64,000 bases of DNA, from positions 13,445,771-13,509,770 of the forward strand of contig CM054140.1 in NCBI GenBank assembly GCA_028751875.1. Direction: 5' to 3'. Origin of the DNA: Rapana venosa (taxonomy: Eukaryota > Mollusca > Gastropoda > Neogastropoda > Muricidae). This document shows positions 46,025-56,940 of the stretch, piece after piece. Made by a program: the position numbers and the translations under genes. The number at the start of each line of letters is the position of its first letter. Within the stretch, counting starts at the first letter, position 1. The notes beneath the pieces were generated by a model that ran no database searches, was not told the origin of the DNA, and saw only the letters and a list, made by a program, of their open reading frames with translations.

Positions 46025-46180
46025 TGCGTGTGCGTGCGTAGTGCGCGCGCATGGATTTGAAATCTGTTGAAGGAGAGTTGCATGCCTGTAAATGATTGAG
46101 TGCAAGCGCTTCGATTTGTTTGTTTTCTACAAGATTCAGCGCTATATAAATTTCATATATTATTATTATTATTATTATCT
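45252..46180 (+). pseudogene. LINE-X, 5'-truncated CR1/L2-like retrotransposon
   Basis: A continuous 217-codon frame (45257-45910) covers the C-terminal part of a non-LTR reverse transcriptase: VKYLGVVLD near the start, SRLDYCNSLLAGLP, LQRIQNSAARLVL, HITPLLRSLHWLPVSQR, YKINTLCFKCLH, PSYLCNCLHLYTPSRSLRSA, and STWNDLPLSLR ending FKSSLKTHLF. This motif series is characteristic of the CR1/L2 group. The 3' UTR holds a GT/GC microsatellite (45978-46050) and ends with cagcgctatataaattt and (ATT)n. The intact frame suggests a young insertion; it is 5' truncated, as is usual for LINEs, so not autonomous. Confidence 0.9.
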
Positions 46181-46254
46181 ACAAAGAGGCTCTTCTTTCA
46201 ACATGACACTTTTCAGTTATAACAGCAGGTACCCAAAACCACTTTACAGGTAAA

Positions 46255-46355
46255 AAGCTAAGCAAGGCATATTCCAGGAGATTGAGCGAAAATGTGTTAC
46301 GCTGCCGTTAAAGTGCCTGACAAGTCAGGCCCAGTGCATCCGACTTCGGTATGAT
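46255..46355 (+). repeat. LINE-Y-associated 70-bp module
   Basis: gaaaatgtgttacgctgccg, aaagtgcctgacaagtcagg and cccagtgcatccgacttcgg match 20205-20265 and the reverse complement of 54245-54312. Confidence 0.65.
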
Positions 46356-46454
46356 TTTGTACGTTTTACTTTTAGCTAAATATTAAACTTAATCCTGTAT
46401 AATGAAGCAGCTCAATTACAACTATTTTTCAACATGAACTTACCCATGCAATTA

Positions 46455-46550
46455 TCTTGAGAGGTCCCAAAGATGTTAGTCGCCATGGTCTGGAGATGAG
46501 AGGTCCCAAAGACGATTAGTCACTCTGGCCCGAGATCTTGACAGGGTCCC
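46455..46550. repeat. short tandem duplication
   Basis: gagaggtcccaaagatgttagtc recurs 39 bp later as gagaggtcccaaagacgattagtc. Confidence 0.7.
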
Positions 46551-46717
46551 CAAGATGACAGTCAGCCTCTTCCAGAGACCATTCTAAACTCCCATATGAT
46601 CCACATGATGATTTTAACCAACAGATTAGGGCCTGTGTGAAAAAGTATAGGATAGAGGGACCAAGATGGTCAGTTCAGGAATTACTTCAGAAATGTGAAC
46701 AAATGACAAATCAATCC

Positions 46718-46920
46718 CTCCTTCAGATGAGACTATAAACCGGTCCCGAGTGCGAACGCACGCAGAACATCTTGCGCACACGTTAAATCCTGTTCTGCTT
46801 TTCGTAAGAGTAGGCCATTGTGTGCCGGTGGGAACAGATGACAGAATTTACACAACTTCATACACACGGGGACTGGATGTAAAAAAGCACATGAGTGCTT
46901 ATTCCATTATCCTCGATAAA
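46718..46920 (+). mobile_element. SINE-C, 5' truncated, well preserved
   Basis: cttcagatgagactataaac, gaacgcacgcagaacatctt, gcgcacacgttaaatcctgt, gtaggccattgtgtgccggt, acggggactggatgtaaaaa and the hairpin agcacatgagtgctt, then attccattatcctcga and poly-A. Confidence 0.9.
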
Positions 46921-46943
46921 AAAAAAAAAAAATGAGTACTTGC

Positions 46944-47095
46944 ATTTCCCTTTGTTACTGCGCCACTGCCTTTGTTGCTGTGCCGTTGTCCTGTCGCTGT
47001 GCCGTTGTCCTTGTCACTGTTCCACTGCCTTGTCGCTGTGTCATTGTCCTTGTCACTGTGTCATTGCCTTTGTCACTGTGCCACTGCCTTTGTAG
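46944..47095. repeat. about 20-bp tandem repeat, 7-8 copies
   Basis: The unit resembles ctttgtcactgtgccactgc with variable bases. It begins directly after the poly-A of the SINE-C. Confidence 0.88.
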
Positions 47096-47687
47096 ATGGT
47101 TTTCCATGACACCAAGATCACTGTTACACCAGGATTGCTTTCCTTTGCGATCTTGAAAGACCTTTCCCCCTTTCTTTTGAAGATTTTGGGAAGATTTTAT
47201 TTAATGGTTTATTGTTTAGGTGGGGGGATTTTTTTGGGGGTTAGGAGGGGCGTTGGTTTTTCTAATGTTTAGAAAGTCTATGTTTAGTTTTATTCACTTT
47301 GTTTTATTCTATCTAATTTTTTTGTTTTACGCAAGGTTTGTTTAGTTTTTACTTATTTTTATCCTACTTTTTGTTTATTTTGTTTTTTAATTTAATTCTA
47401 TCTAAATTTTTGGTTTTACACTTTTCTTTAGATTTTATATCTTACCTTCTACTTTAACTCCTTTTATCCTACTGTTTTAAAGTTTATTTGGTTTTATTTA
47501 ACTCCCCTCCTTTCTAAAATGTTTGAGTCGCAAGGAGTTCTTATGCAATCCAAAGTTTGGTGTCCAGTGATCAGTGGAGGAAAACAACAGGGCAGTTGTC
47601 TCAGAAAAAAACCCAAGCCTGGCACAGAAATTTGGGAGCAAAATTTGATTTGAGCTGGAAAAAGGGGCCACTGAAGTCACTTCCTTT
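47096..47687. other. T-rich unassigned stretch
   Basis: TTTTA-rich low-complexity sequence at 47200-47500; an acceptor-like ttttccacag occurs at 47704-47713. Confidence 0.4.
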
Positions 47688-47713
47688 GTGTGCACTGCAT
47701 ACATGTTTTCCAC

Positions 47714-48056
47714 AGATCCTCTTTTCCTGGACACGCCCATGAACAGGTTATGGAAGGCAAAAACTGCGCATCCAACGGCTTTGAATCTCTACCTCTTCAG
47801 GCGTTCAACTCCTTGTGAAGACGTGGATTTTCTGCCATTGCTCTCTGCTCTTCAATTGAGAACCCCATTGAAGTTTCTAGATGAAGTCCAAAAGATTCCA
47901 GACCGTAAAAAAAAATGTGTTGAAAATTTCTTTCGTGTTCAAGCTCCATTCTACAGGATCCATGTAGTGGCCTTTAAGGAAGTTCCGCTAACAGGGATAA
48001 CAGAATATCACCACTCTGAAGACTTGCCTCCAAGAAAACTGCTGGCAACAGGATAA
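47714..48056 (+). other. possible coding exon or gene remnant
   Basis: A + frame follows an acceptor-like ttttccacag and runs about 113 codons to TAA: FLDTPMNRLWKAKTAHPTAL, then LFRRSTPCEDVDFLPLLSAL, FLDEVQKIPDRKKKCVENFF, and PLTGITEYHHSEDLPPRKLL. Composition is protein-like, unlike the repeat-driven frames nearby, and no repeat family explains it. I do not recognise it, and there is no start or upstream exon. Its 3' end is the apparent source of the minisatellite that follows. Confidence 0.3.
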
Positions 48057-48955
48057 TATCCCCATTCTGTAAACTAAGACCTCACAACGGGATAACAATA
48101 TCCCCATTCTGAAAACCAAGACCTCACAACGGGACAACAGAATATCCCCATTCTGAAAACCAAGACCTCACAACGGGACAACAGAATATCCCCATTCTGA
48201 AAACTAAGACCTCACAACCAGACAACAGAATATCCCCATTCTGAAAACTAAGACCTCACAACGGGATAATAGAATATCCCCATTCTGAAAGCTATGGGAT
48301 AACAGAATATCCCCATTCTGACCTCACAATGGGATAACAGAATATCCCCATTCTGAAAAGTATGACCTCACAATGGGATAACAGAATATCCCCATTCTGA
48401 CCTCACAATGGGATAACAGAATATCCCCATTCTGAAAACTAAAACTTCACAAAAAGACAACAGAATATCCCCATTATGAAAACTAAAACCTCACAATGGG
48501 ACAACAGAATATCCCCATTTTGAAAACTAAGACCTAACAATGGGATAACAGAATATCCCCATTCTGAAAACCGACAACAGAATATCCCATTTCTGAAAAC
48601 TAAGACCTAACAATGGGATAACAGAATATCCCCATTCTGAAAACCGACAACAGAATATCCCCATTATGAAAACTAAGACCTCACAACAAGATAAATGAAT
48701 ATACCCATTCTGAAAGCTAAGACCTAACACAATGGGATAAAAGAATATCCCCATTCTGAAAACCAAGACCTAACAATGGGATAAAAGAATATCCCCATTC
48801 TGAAAACCAAGACCTAACAATGGGATAAAAGAATATCCCCATTCTGAAAACCAAGACCTAACAACGGGATAAAAGAATATCCCCATTCTGAAAACCAAGA
48901 CCTAACCATGGGATAATAGAATATATCCCCATTCTGAAAGCTATTCTCACATCCC
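47990..48955. repeat. about 44-bp minisatellite, roughly 22 copies
   Basis: The unit is gggataacagaatatcccca then ttctgaaaactaagacctcacaac. Units vary from about 29 to 47 bp through loss of the ctaagacctc part. The first recognisable unit (agggataacagaatatcacc then actctgaagac, 47991-48021) lies inside the open frame ending at 48056. Confidence 0.93.
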
Positions 48956-49231
48956 AGGTCCTAAGGAAACGAAGCCCTTCAGGGCCTTTTTGAAGTATTC
49001 CCATATATATATTATATATCCTCTATTCTCTCCTTTTGCAACACTAACAGGCACCTTGACAACAAGAAAAAAATCACATGTGGATCATACATGTATGCAT
49101 GTTCAGAGGTCTCATCTCACGGCATCAGCAATGGCCATAAGGTTGTTGGTGAGAAGTTCCAAGACTGCCGAGAGACAGAAAACATAGTTAAGCAATATAT
49201 GACATTGTCTAATTAAAGACAACTTCTGTAT

Positions 49232-49322
<91 letters not shown>
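49232..49322. repeat. (GA)n microsatellite
   Basis: About 90 bp of GA with two single-base interruptions. Confidence 0.95.
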
Positions 49323-49324
<2 letters not shown>

Positions 49325-49654
49325 TGGATAATTTTGAATGAATTGTTTGTATTCAGTGGAAAGAATAAGCACAATAGTCAATGCTGGCTTTTTAAAAAAA
49401 ATAATCCAACCCTCGGTCAAAATAAGTCAACTAATCAATCAAGCAACCAACTGATCAAATATATCAAGAATTTAAGGAAAAAAACAATTTATAATCTGAA
49501 GAAAAAAAGAGTCACATAGTAACATACACAGAACAGATACCAAAAAGGAGGGAAACAAGGAGGGGAAAAAAGAGTATAAAGTTGTGTGTGTGTGCTTGAA
49601 GATAAATGTTATATCCCCTTTCTTCATGGTGTGTGTGTGTTATTATGTCTTAAG

Positions 49655-49790
49655 TACATTACACACAGGACCTCGATTTATTTCTCATCCAAAAATGGCA
49701 GACCACCACTGGGGGTAAGTTGGGATTCAGATGGAAATCAAGTACGCAATCCATGTGAAAGATTGTCGCTTCACCACGACACAAACCAAT
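49655..49790 (-). repeat. possible diverged tRNA-derived SINE, SINE-B-like
   Basis: In + orientation cacacaggacctcgatttat, ttctcatccaaaa and gcagaccaccactggg follow the SINE-B order, and a cttcaccacgacac stretch sits where the head should be. Weak. Confidence 0.4.
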
Positions 49791-50029
49791 ATCTAGATTC
49801 AGGGTTCCTGAATATTTTATCGACTGCTTAAAATTTTTCAAAAAAAACCCTGTAAAAGCAGCGACTTATCTGAGATTATGATTAAACCAAATCATGCGAT
49901 TCAGCTGTGCTGCCCGACTAGGATGATATCTACAAAGAATAAGTTATGCTGGATAGTTTGATTTTAAACTAAACATTAGACATAAACTACTTAAACTAAT
50001 GACTTGACATGAGCAAGATTCTGCCTTAC

Positions 50030-50232
50030 CTGCTTGTGCACGAAGATCCTGCAGAGTATAGATGTAGGAGGCCACCACAAAGGACTCCACTGAAAGAGCT
50101 CGATGATAAATTTCAAGGGATGGACACAAGTAGATGTATCAGATCTGCTGGCAGCCGCCCACCAAAGTTTGCAATGGAGGTCCCCCACAAAGTCTGCTGC
50201 AGCTATCCAGTTCCCCAGGCAACCAAATGGGT
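50030..50232 (-). CDS. probable exon of the type I membrane protein gene
   Basis: Acceptor cacttgacctctag then ACCCATTTGG and a consensus donor CACAAGCAG then gtaagg. One frame is open throughout: PFGCLGNWIAAADFVGDLHC, KLWWAAASRSDTSTCVHPLK, FIIELFQWSPLWWPPTSILC and RIFVHKQ, 67 codons after two leading bases, ending in phase 0. The exon at 39862-39980 begins in phase 0, so they can join. A second frame (ALSVESFVVASYIYTLQDLR) is also protein-like over the last 90 bp but meets a stop upstream. The family is unknown and the frame choice is not certain. Confidence 0.5.
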
Positions 50233-52080
50233 CTAGAGGTCAAGTGATAGAGTAACATTGCAGTTTCCATCGTGTTCTGTTCCATGTCTTGGGTTGAGCA
50301 CAGCAGTGAAGAGGTAACTGTATTGGAAGTGTTCTGAAAAGAAAATTGGGGCTCTGATAGGTATAACAAAAAACCCCAGCTACATGGATAACTACTAACT
50401 CATGAATGAACAGTAAGAATGAAATTCAAAGTTTTTATGGACTATTTTTTAAGATTATTTGTTATACATTTTTTTTTACAATTCATGGGCGTAATTTATG
50501 CAGTATAGAGTAGTTTACGCAAGCCAAGTTCTATCATTGCCAGTCAAAATGAAATTGGCAATAGTTTAATATGTAGGCCTATAAATAATTCAGCTACAAT
50601 ATGCATCCATATCTCTCTCTCTCTCTGAGAGTATGTATGTGCAACTATGCGTGTTTTCAGTGAAATCCACTCGGCTATGATTACAAGTCTTATTAGTTAT
50701 TACCAAATTAGTTCTTGGACAGGCATGTGTGTAACAAGACTATTTTGATCAGTAAGTACTTGGCAATAAGCTAAGGACTCATGAAAATCATAAATGTTCA
50801 ATAAATACAGATCGCGTGTGTTGTTGAGGACAAATTTCCGACACAGCACTTTGAGGCATCATAATTCATATGCATACAAAAATTTATAACATCTTTCATT
50901 CTTTGTTAAGAATGTTTAGTATGTTTGTACTGGAACTTGTGTGCTTTAGTTTTAGTTAAAAGATATAACTAGAGCACAAATTTTAAAAAATAAAAAAAAA
51001 ATTTTCTAAACCTTCCAAGTTTACATCTATGATTTCGTATAGAGTGGATGCCATATCTATGGGTTAAGTCAACAAGGAATAATCGGCAATTTCATATGAA
51101 ACGAAAGTACCATGGGTGGAAACGGAAAGTAGGGGCCTACAGGCTACAATCATTATCGGCATTATTGTACATATTTGCCAGAAATAAATTTGTAGGGAAG
51201 TTCATTTACAGCTAAGCATTGGGCACAAGTTGCAATGTTGGTTGCTTTAAATCCATTTCATGGGAACTCAACAAAGGGCCAATCTTTGGTCGGACAACAT
51301 CCACTCTTCCAAGTTGATTTCTGCTCCAAACTTTGGCCTACCCACCTTTAGAGTTTGTTGTCTGCTACTTCTCGTTTGTTTCCACACACGCACTTGAACG
51401 GGTTTTTTTTCTGCATTCATATTTATATTGTTCTTTAAAGGATTCCTTCGAAGCCAGGGTTGAAAGTGTTTCTCATCCAAACATCGTTAATTTTACAGTG
51501 GCCCGGCAATGGCGCTCATGTGATGTGGGCTAGGCCTAAAGGGAAGTAACTCCAACTTTCCCGCCCAAAGTTGAAAAGAATGCTGACATCAAAATTGTTT
51601 TGGATTATTTTCCGTTTGACTTTTTTTCGTTTTACTTTTCCCCCCCTCCTATCAGTCATAAATTTCTAGATTTCATAATGAAACTAGATGGGAATGCTAG
51701 TTTTCCAACTTCTACGAATCTTAACTGTACGAATTCGGCATTCTGGGGAGAAAATGTTAAAGGCTTTTTCCCCACAAGGGAAAAACATTCTTTTCAAAGA
51801 AATGCGTTAAGGTCACCACTAACTGCTTGACATTGTAGTTTGACAGTTTTGTGGCGGAGTAATTATGAAAAAATACCCAAGTTCTAATTGTGGTCCAAAA
51901 TTACCTGAGCTCATTCCAAACGATAAAAATGTTCGAAGAACTGAATACATATTTTGACTGTTGGCGAAGTTGCACTAGAATAGCAGGGGTATTTCTCTTT
52001 GACGTGGGCCGAAATGGCCGACTATCTGGAATAAAGTTAATGGATGTCACTTTAGCTGGTATGCATCGAAATTGCAGCAA
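50233..52080. other. largely repeat-free stretch
   Basis: Unlike most of the window it lacks SINE copies. A TTTCCCGCC E2F-like word occurs at 51558-51566. A possible 5' region of the minus-strand gene, but no first coding exon was found. Confidence 0.4.
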
Positions 52081-52081
52081 T

Positions 52082-52134
52082 ACCCCCCCCCCCCCCCCCC
52101 AAAAAAAAAAAAATATATATATATATATATATAT
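52082..52134. repeat. poly-C, poly-A and (AT)n compound tract
   Basis: About 19 C, 13 A and 11 AT units in succession. Confidence 0.9.
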
Positions 52135-53013
52135 TCTGAAACCTCTGCTGGGAGGTAATATATAACCACAACAATTTCCCTTAACTGAAAACCTTTTTTT
52201 TTTTCCTGTAGACGGTTTACAAAAGAAAAAAATGCCTTTTGTCTAAAAGGTCAGGTTCAACTGCCACTATGACCGGGTGTGCCACTGGACTAAGTTTACG
52301 GCTTAGAACATAAGACATGCAAAATAGGCAATGGGGAACATTACCAAAACCATTGTAAAAGTGCGTCAGAGGCGACCAGCAGCTTCAGTTTCACTGGGCA
52401 CTCATGTCGGAAGACCATAGATAAAGATGTAACATTTCGAATCAAACTGTTCCGCTTTGTGCTCATCTCGTCATTGCACCCGCCCCCAGGAATGACTTAT
52501 GCTAAGGTGGGACACAACTGACAGCTCAATTTGCCGTAGGCTTATATTTGACCAATCAGGAACGAGCTTGCTTTTTCTTCTTTTAAAAAAAAAAAGCCTT
52601 TTCTTTTCCGGGAGACATGCAAAACTTTGACCCCTCATGGCACAATACACACAGCTGTACGATTCAAATTTTTCGGCAAATGCGTCTTATTCACTTTTGT
52701 CCCCTTTATTACCATTACAGGATTAGTACTAGGTCAGTCAATGAACAGAAGGGCAAAAAGCCGAACTGGAAGATGAGGAAAAGAAATAAAACTAGCTATA
52801 TCAGTCAAGTAACTCTGCATGCCATGAAACCAAGGAAGAGAAGGGGAACAAACGGAAACATTGCCCAACCATGACCATCGCCTATGCAACTTTACTTTTG
52901 GTACTCAGAACACAATATTGTGCTAAACTGCATGTGTTTCACTAGTTCATACTCAACTTGAAATAACTATGAAAACTAAAACCAGAGACTTTAAAAACAA
53001 AAACGAAAGTTAC

Positions 53014-53170
53014 CTTTGAGCTCAGGTCAACATGGCGAGGCAGCGACAGCGCACAGTGTCTTGTGCAGTCGTCGCCGTCAGTTTGTCGAATGACCAATGA
53101 CGTGAATTGTCTTAGGGACTACAACTCAGTTTCGCAACGCCCTCTATGGGTAAACACAGTTAGTTCGCAC
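53014..53170 (-). promoter_or_regulatory. putative promoter and 5' exon of a minus-strand gene
   Basis: A CpG-rich island in AT-rich surroundings. CCAATGACGT (53094-53103) combines a CCAAT box with a CRE-like half-site; a second CCAAT (accaatcagg) is at about 52550. On the minus strand a donor-like AAAG then gtaact at 53014 would end a short non-coding first exon. On + an ATGGCGAGGC start is followed by only 22 codons. It could drive the gene at 10-50 kb, or be bidirectional. Confidence 0.3.
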
Positions 53171-53217
53171 GTGCTTCGCGGATCTGCAGTAGCACGCACT
53201 GACGGTGATAAACGTTT

Positions 53218-53300
53218 AATCTCTCTCTCTCTCTCTCTCTGGACTGGATGTAAAAAAGCATAATTTTATGGGTGTTTAATCATTATCCTCGAAATATTAG
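53218..53300 (+). repeat. (TC)n then SINE-C 3' fragment
   Basis: A TC run followed by ggactggatgtaaaaaagca and tcattatcctcgaaat, the SINE-C end without the rest of the element. Confidence 0.75.
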
Positions 53301-53384
53301 AATTTGATTTGATTTGATCGCTCTCCCTCTATTATGTGTAGTTAATGATAGATGTTGTCAAAGTCTCTAATGTGTTGTTATTCC

Positions 53385-54350
53385 CCCCTGGGGCCTATCA
53401 GTATAAATAGCAATTCCACCTTTTGGAAATTCTGGCTAGGAATTCCCTCTTTTCTACCCCTCTCTTTATTTCTGCGTAGTTCCTTCTTTCTTTTCACCTC
53501 CTTGTGTATTTTCGGCCTTATTGGTCTATTCTCCTGCATTTTTTTTTCCATGAAAGACTTAACCTTCACCTTTTTTTCACTCAGTAGACCGTTGGGGCAC
53601 CACTTAAGATTTTGCAGCCAGCTTCCTCCACTCCTCGCGGTTTTTAGCTTTCTGTCTCAATTAGTTGACTCAAGGTCAGTCCACACTCGTTTTCTCTGTC
53701 TGCCTCTTCGACTCCCACTTTGTACTGTTCCCTATAGGACCGTCTTGGCCAGTCCAGATCTTTGTGGGACCTGTCTGTACGACTTCAGTTTACCAAGAAG
53801 TTTCCGATAGCATCTCATATCTCATCTTCATTGACTGTATCCTTCTTTCAGTGTCTGCGGTTATTGTCCACGTTTCACATGCCTACAAAAAATTGACATG
53901 ATCAGGGAGCGCATCAGTCTGATCCTGAAGTTGATGGCGATGTTCTTGTTGTTCCAGAGGACTCTCAGTTTGGTCATTGCAGCTGTGGTCTTGGCTACCC
54001 TGAAGAAAATTTCAGGTTTTGATCGTTCATCCAATACTGCAGCCCTAGATATTAATTACAGCTATAGACGGTGTCAGTTTTCTTGCTGTCTATAGTAATG
54101 TCAATGCTGATAGCACTGCTTGTCATCAAATGGGATTTATCTGCGTTGATCTGGATGCCATATGCCGAAGAGACCTCATCAAGGTGACTTACCAAGTTTA
54201 CCAGGTCTTGCAGAAAGACAAAGTAATAATAAGAACCATTCTCTACCATCCCGAAGTCGGATGCGCTGGGCCTGACTTGTCAAGCGTTTACCGGCAGTGC
54301 AACGCATCGTTGCTCATATGATAGAAAACAATAATTGCTGTCTGAGCATT
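53385..54350 (-). pseudogene. LINE-Y, decayed non-LTR retrotransposon pol and 3' UTR
   Basis: On the minus strand, reading from 54250: LQDLVNLVSHLDEVSSAYGI then QINADKSHLM (finger/palm region preceding the usual K-x-M segment), DITIDSKKTDTV, AAMTKLRVLWNNKNIAINFR, IRLMRSLIMSIF, frameshift, ACETWTITADTERRIQSMKM, and a C-terminal EEWRKLAAKS near 53620. These are typical of LINE pol proteins. Frameshifts and stops are frequent. The 3' UTR (53385-53560) and 5'-side block (54245-54350) recur together at 20171-20460. Confidence 0.8.
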
Positions 54351-55237
54351 CGACGACGACGACGACGAAGAAGAAGAAGTATTGATATGATATTGTCGAG
54401 TTCACGTTTACATGCTGGACATGTTCATATTGTTCTCACCGACAACGGCTGGCATGTGCGCGCGCATGTATGTGTATGTTGTTGTTGTCTTCAATTTAAC
54501 GTCTGTTCACACTTCGTGATAATTATTAGACAGTGTGTGTGTGTGTGTGTGTGTTGTTTTGCGGCTTCCTCTTCTGTGATGTTCCTGTCATGGTGTTTCC
54601 ACGTTGCTCATCTCCATCCCAAAAATTCCCAGATTCGTTAAGTCATCCTCAAGGGAGTCAATCAATGCAAGGCCGCTGTGGGGCCACCAGGCAGACGGGC
54701 CCTGAGCAGTTTCTGTTGGGTCACTTTGGTGGTGTTCAGTAGGGCCTGTTCTGAGGTAACAAACGCAGGACACCACCCACTAAGCCTGATATTGACGAAA
54801 ATAGTAGTTTAATTAACCGTGGAGCCACACTGAACCTCAAACTGCCAAAGCCTTTTTTTGACAAACTCACCACAGGTACAGAAGAGTATGGAAAATCGTA
54901 AATGAGGTCACCATGAGACCAGAGCTACAAAGGCTTCCGAATCAGACAATTTTCTGCCATTGCATGATATGATGGTAATGAGGATGATGTAATAGGCTGT
55001 ATTATCAGTGGCTTTCCCACTCATGGAATTCCACATTACGTCTTTGTCTTTAATGATCGACTATGACTCTCTGACTAGGAGGCTTCACTTGCACAGAACT
55101 TACGTGCTGCAGCCCTGGGGGCTAGTTGGCCTTTGGAGAACATCTCAAACACTAACTGTCCGCAGGCTGTCTTGGCCAAGAGAGTGGGGATGTACTATGA
55201 GCAAGCATCTCCACTATAATAAATTCCTGCCTAATAT
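54351..55237. other. unassigned stretch
   Basis: A GAC/GAA triplet run at 54352-54380 and a GT microsatellite at 54535-54555. Nothing coding recognised. Confidence 0.45.
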
Positions 55238-55530
55238 CCAGCCGCGTGGCACAGTGGTTAACGCCTTGGATTTCGAACTGGAAGGTCGCAGGTTCGAACC
55301 CCATAAGTCAGAGGGATTTTTCGGACCCCAGCCAACCCTACCCAGAGTGAGTGTGCTGTGAGCTCACTGGGAAGACTGGGACCACACAGTCAAGTTTCAT
55401 CCACTTTACGGATGCGAATTTGGGAGCGTTGCTCAAACTACCTGACCAACACTGCAGGTGTCTGTATCTCTAGGCCTGGTTGACGCCAGGATTATATGAT
55501 AGTAAGCTAGAGTACAACCCTGTCAAGTAG
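55238..55530 (+). mobile_element. SINE-E, tRNA-derived SINE
   Basis: tRNA-like head with box A ggcacagtggttaacgcc and box B ggttcgaacccc correctly spaced by about 35 bp. The body includes agagggatttttcggacccc, gagtgtgctgtgagctcact and gggagcgttgctcaaactac. Only one copy is seen in the window. Confidence 0.8.
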
Positions 55531-55741
55531 TCTGAAAGCATACGTACTTCCACAGCAGCATCATTATGTCCTCCTCAATATCATTGATCGTCATGCAATA
55601 CACACACACACAAAACTAGTGCCTCTGATACTGTGGTCCCAGTTGCTCTGGTCTCAAAGCCTTTGGGGTTGGAGGTTCACGGGGAACGGTCGTTGGAGGG
55701 ACCTTGTGGTGGTTGCCACCTCGGGTGGGCAACTCACTCCC

Positions 55742-55835
55742 TCTGGATAGAGCTCTGAAGTTTACCAATGGCGCTGGCGAGATATATATATACGACCGTT
55801 TTTGTCCACCTATAAGGTAGCCGCATTCTGACAGA
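55742..55835 (-). repeat. SINE-D 3' block
   Basis: In + orientation: gatagagctctgaagtttac, gcgagatatatatatacgac and gtagccgcattctgacaga. A short TA expansion replaces part of the block. Confidence 0.7.
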
Positions 55836-56369
55836 AGATTCTAAAATTAATGTTGTGGGACCTTTTATTTGTAAGGAAGAATGACAAGTCTGGAACAACA
55901 TTTCTCCGCCAAGATATTTGATTAATTTTGGGATTGTGGTTTTTGGGGTTCACTTTCTTTTGGAGTAGAGAAAACTTTCTTGTGTGAGGAGGAATGACAG
56001 AATTTAAATGCATATTCCCCATAAAAAAATTCTGTATATTGAGAAATGACCGATGATACATCTTCAGAGTCTTGATAACGCATTCTTTCTCCAAAATCTT
56101 TTGTGGAGGAGAAGGTATATCTGGTTACTTGTACTGTTCCTCAACTATTTTCTGGTTGTTGTTGGGTTTTTCTTTTTTATACTAGCTCCCCCCAGTCCCC
56201 CCCCCTCCCCCCCCCAAATCTTCACGGCTCTGAATGAATTTTCACTGTCAGAAGGAACGGAAGAAGACAGACTCTCAAAGTGGTGCATTTCTCCTCAAAC
56301 ATTTTTTTTTTCACAAAATGATGCATTCCTCCTACACCAATTTTCTAAGGTTTTCAGCACCCATCCAAG

Positions 56370-56631
56370 GGGCGCTGGAGTCGAGTGGTTCAGACCGTTC
56401 AACTTGATCTCATGGGTCCATGAAGTCGTGGGTTCGAATCTCGGCGGAGTATGGTGAATTAAGGGTGTTGGAGTTTTGACGATCTTCCAGGTCAACTTCA
56501 CGTGCAGACCTGCCAGTGCCTTAATTCCCTTCATGTATAGTTATACATGCAGAAGATCAAAATAACATGGCATGTTTAAGATCCTGTAAATCATGTCAAA
56601 GTGGGTTAGGAGAATACAAACATACCTGGAT
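56370..56631 (+). mobile_element. SINE-D, head and body (first piece of three)
   Basis: tRNA-like head with box A-like gagtggttcagaccg and box B gtgggttcgaatctc. The body is tggtgaattaagggtgttgg, acgatcttccaggtcaactt, cgtgcagacctgccagtgcc, ttatacatgcagaagatcaa and gggttaggagaatacaaaca. The element is then broken by a SINE-C and continues at 56862. Confidence 0.88.
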
Positions 56632-56861
56632 GAGACTATAAACGGAGGCCCCGTGTGCGAACGCATGCAGAACATCTTGCGCACACGTTAAATCCTGTTC
56701 CGCTTTTCGTAAGAGTAGGACATTGTGTGCCGGTGGGAACAGATGACAAAATTCACAAAAATGCATACACACGGGGACTGGATGTAAAAAAGCACATGAG
56801 TGCTTATTTCATTATCCTCGATATAAAAGAATAAAATAAAATTAAAATTAAAAAAGTACAT
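56632..56861 (+). mobile_element. SINE-C, 5' truncated, inserted in SINE-D
   Basis: gatgagactataaacggagg, cgaacgcatgcagaacatct, gttccgcttttcgtaagagt, gtgtgccggtgggaacagat and agcacatgagtgctt, then an A-rich tail. It separates SINE-D body from its 3' block. Confidence 0.9.
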
Positions 56862-56940
56862 CCCGAATCCGGAATGTGGCTTCCTTCATGGGGGGCAAAA
56901 CATTCCCAAAGGCAAGATCTCACCATTGGGGGCAGAGGTG
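56862..56940 (+). mobile_element. SINE-D, second piece
   Basis: catcccgaatccggaatgtg then gcttccttcatggggggcaa and agatctcaccattggg, the beginning of the 3' block. Confidence 0.85.

Noticed and set aside
54588..54776. Minus-strand frame resembling part of a retrotransposon protein
   Set aside because: A vague likeness only (EDDLTNLGIFGMEMSNVETP); no motif strong enough to call.
55238..55310. Standalone tRNA gene
   Set aside because: The box A/box B pair continues directly into a SINE body, lacks a proper acceptor stem and terminator, and matches the SINE pattern. The same applies to the other tRNA-like heads in the window.
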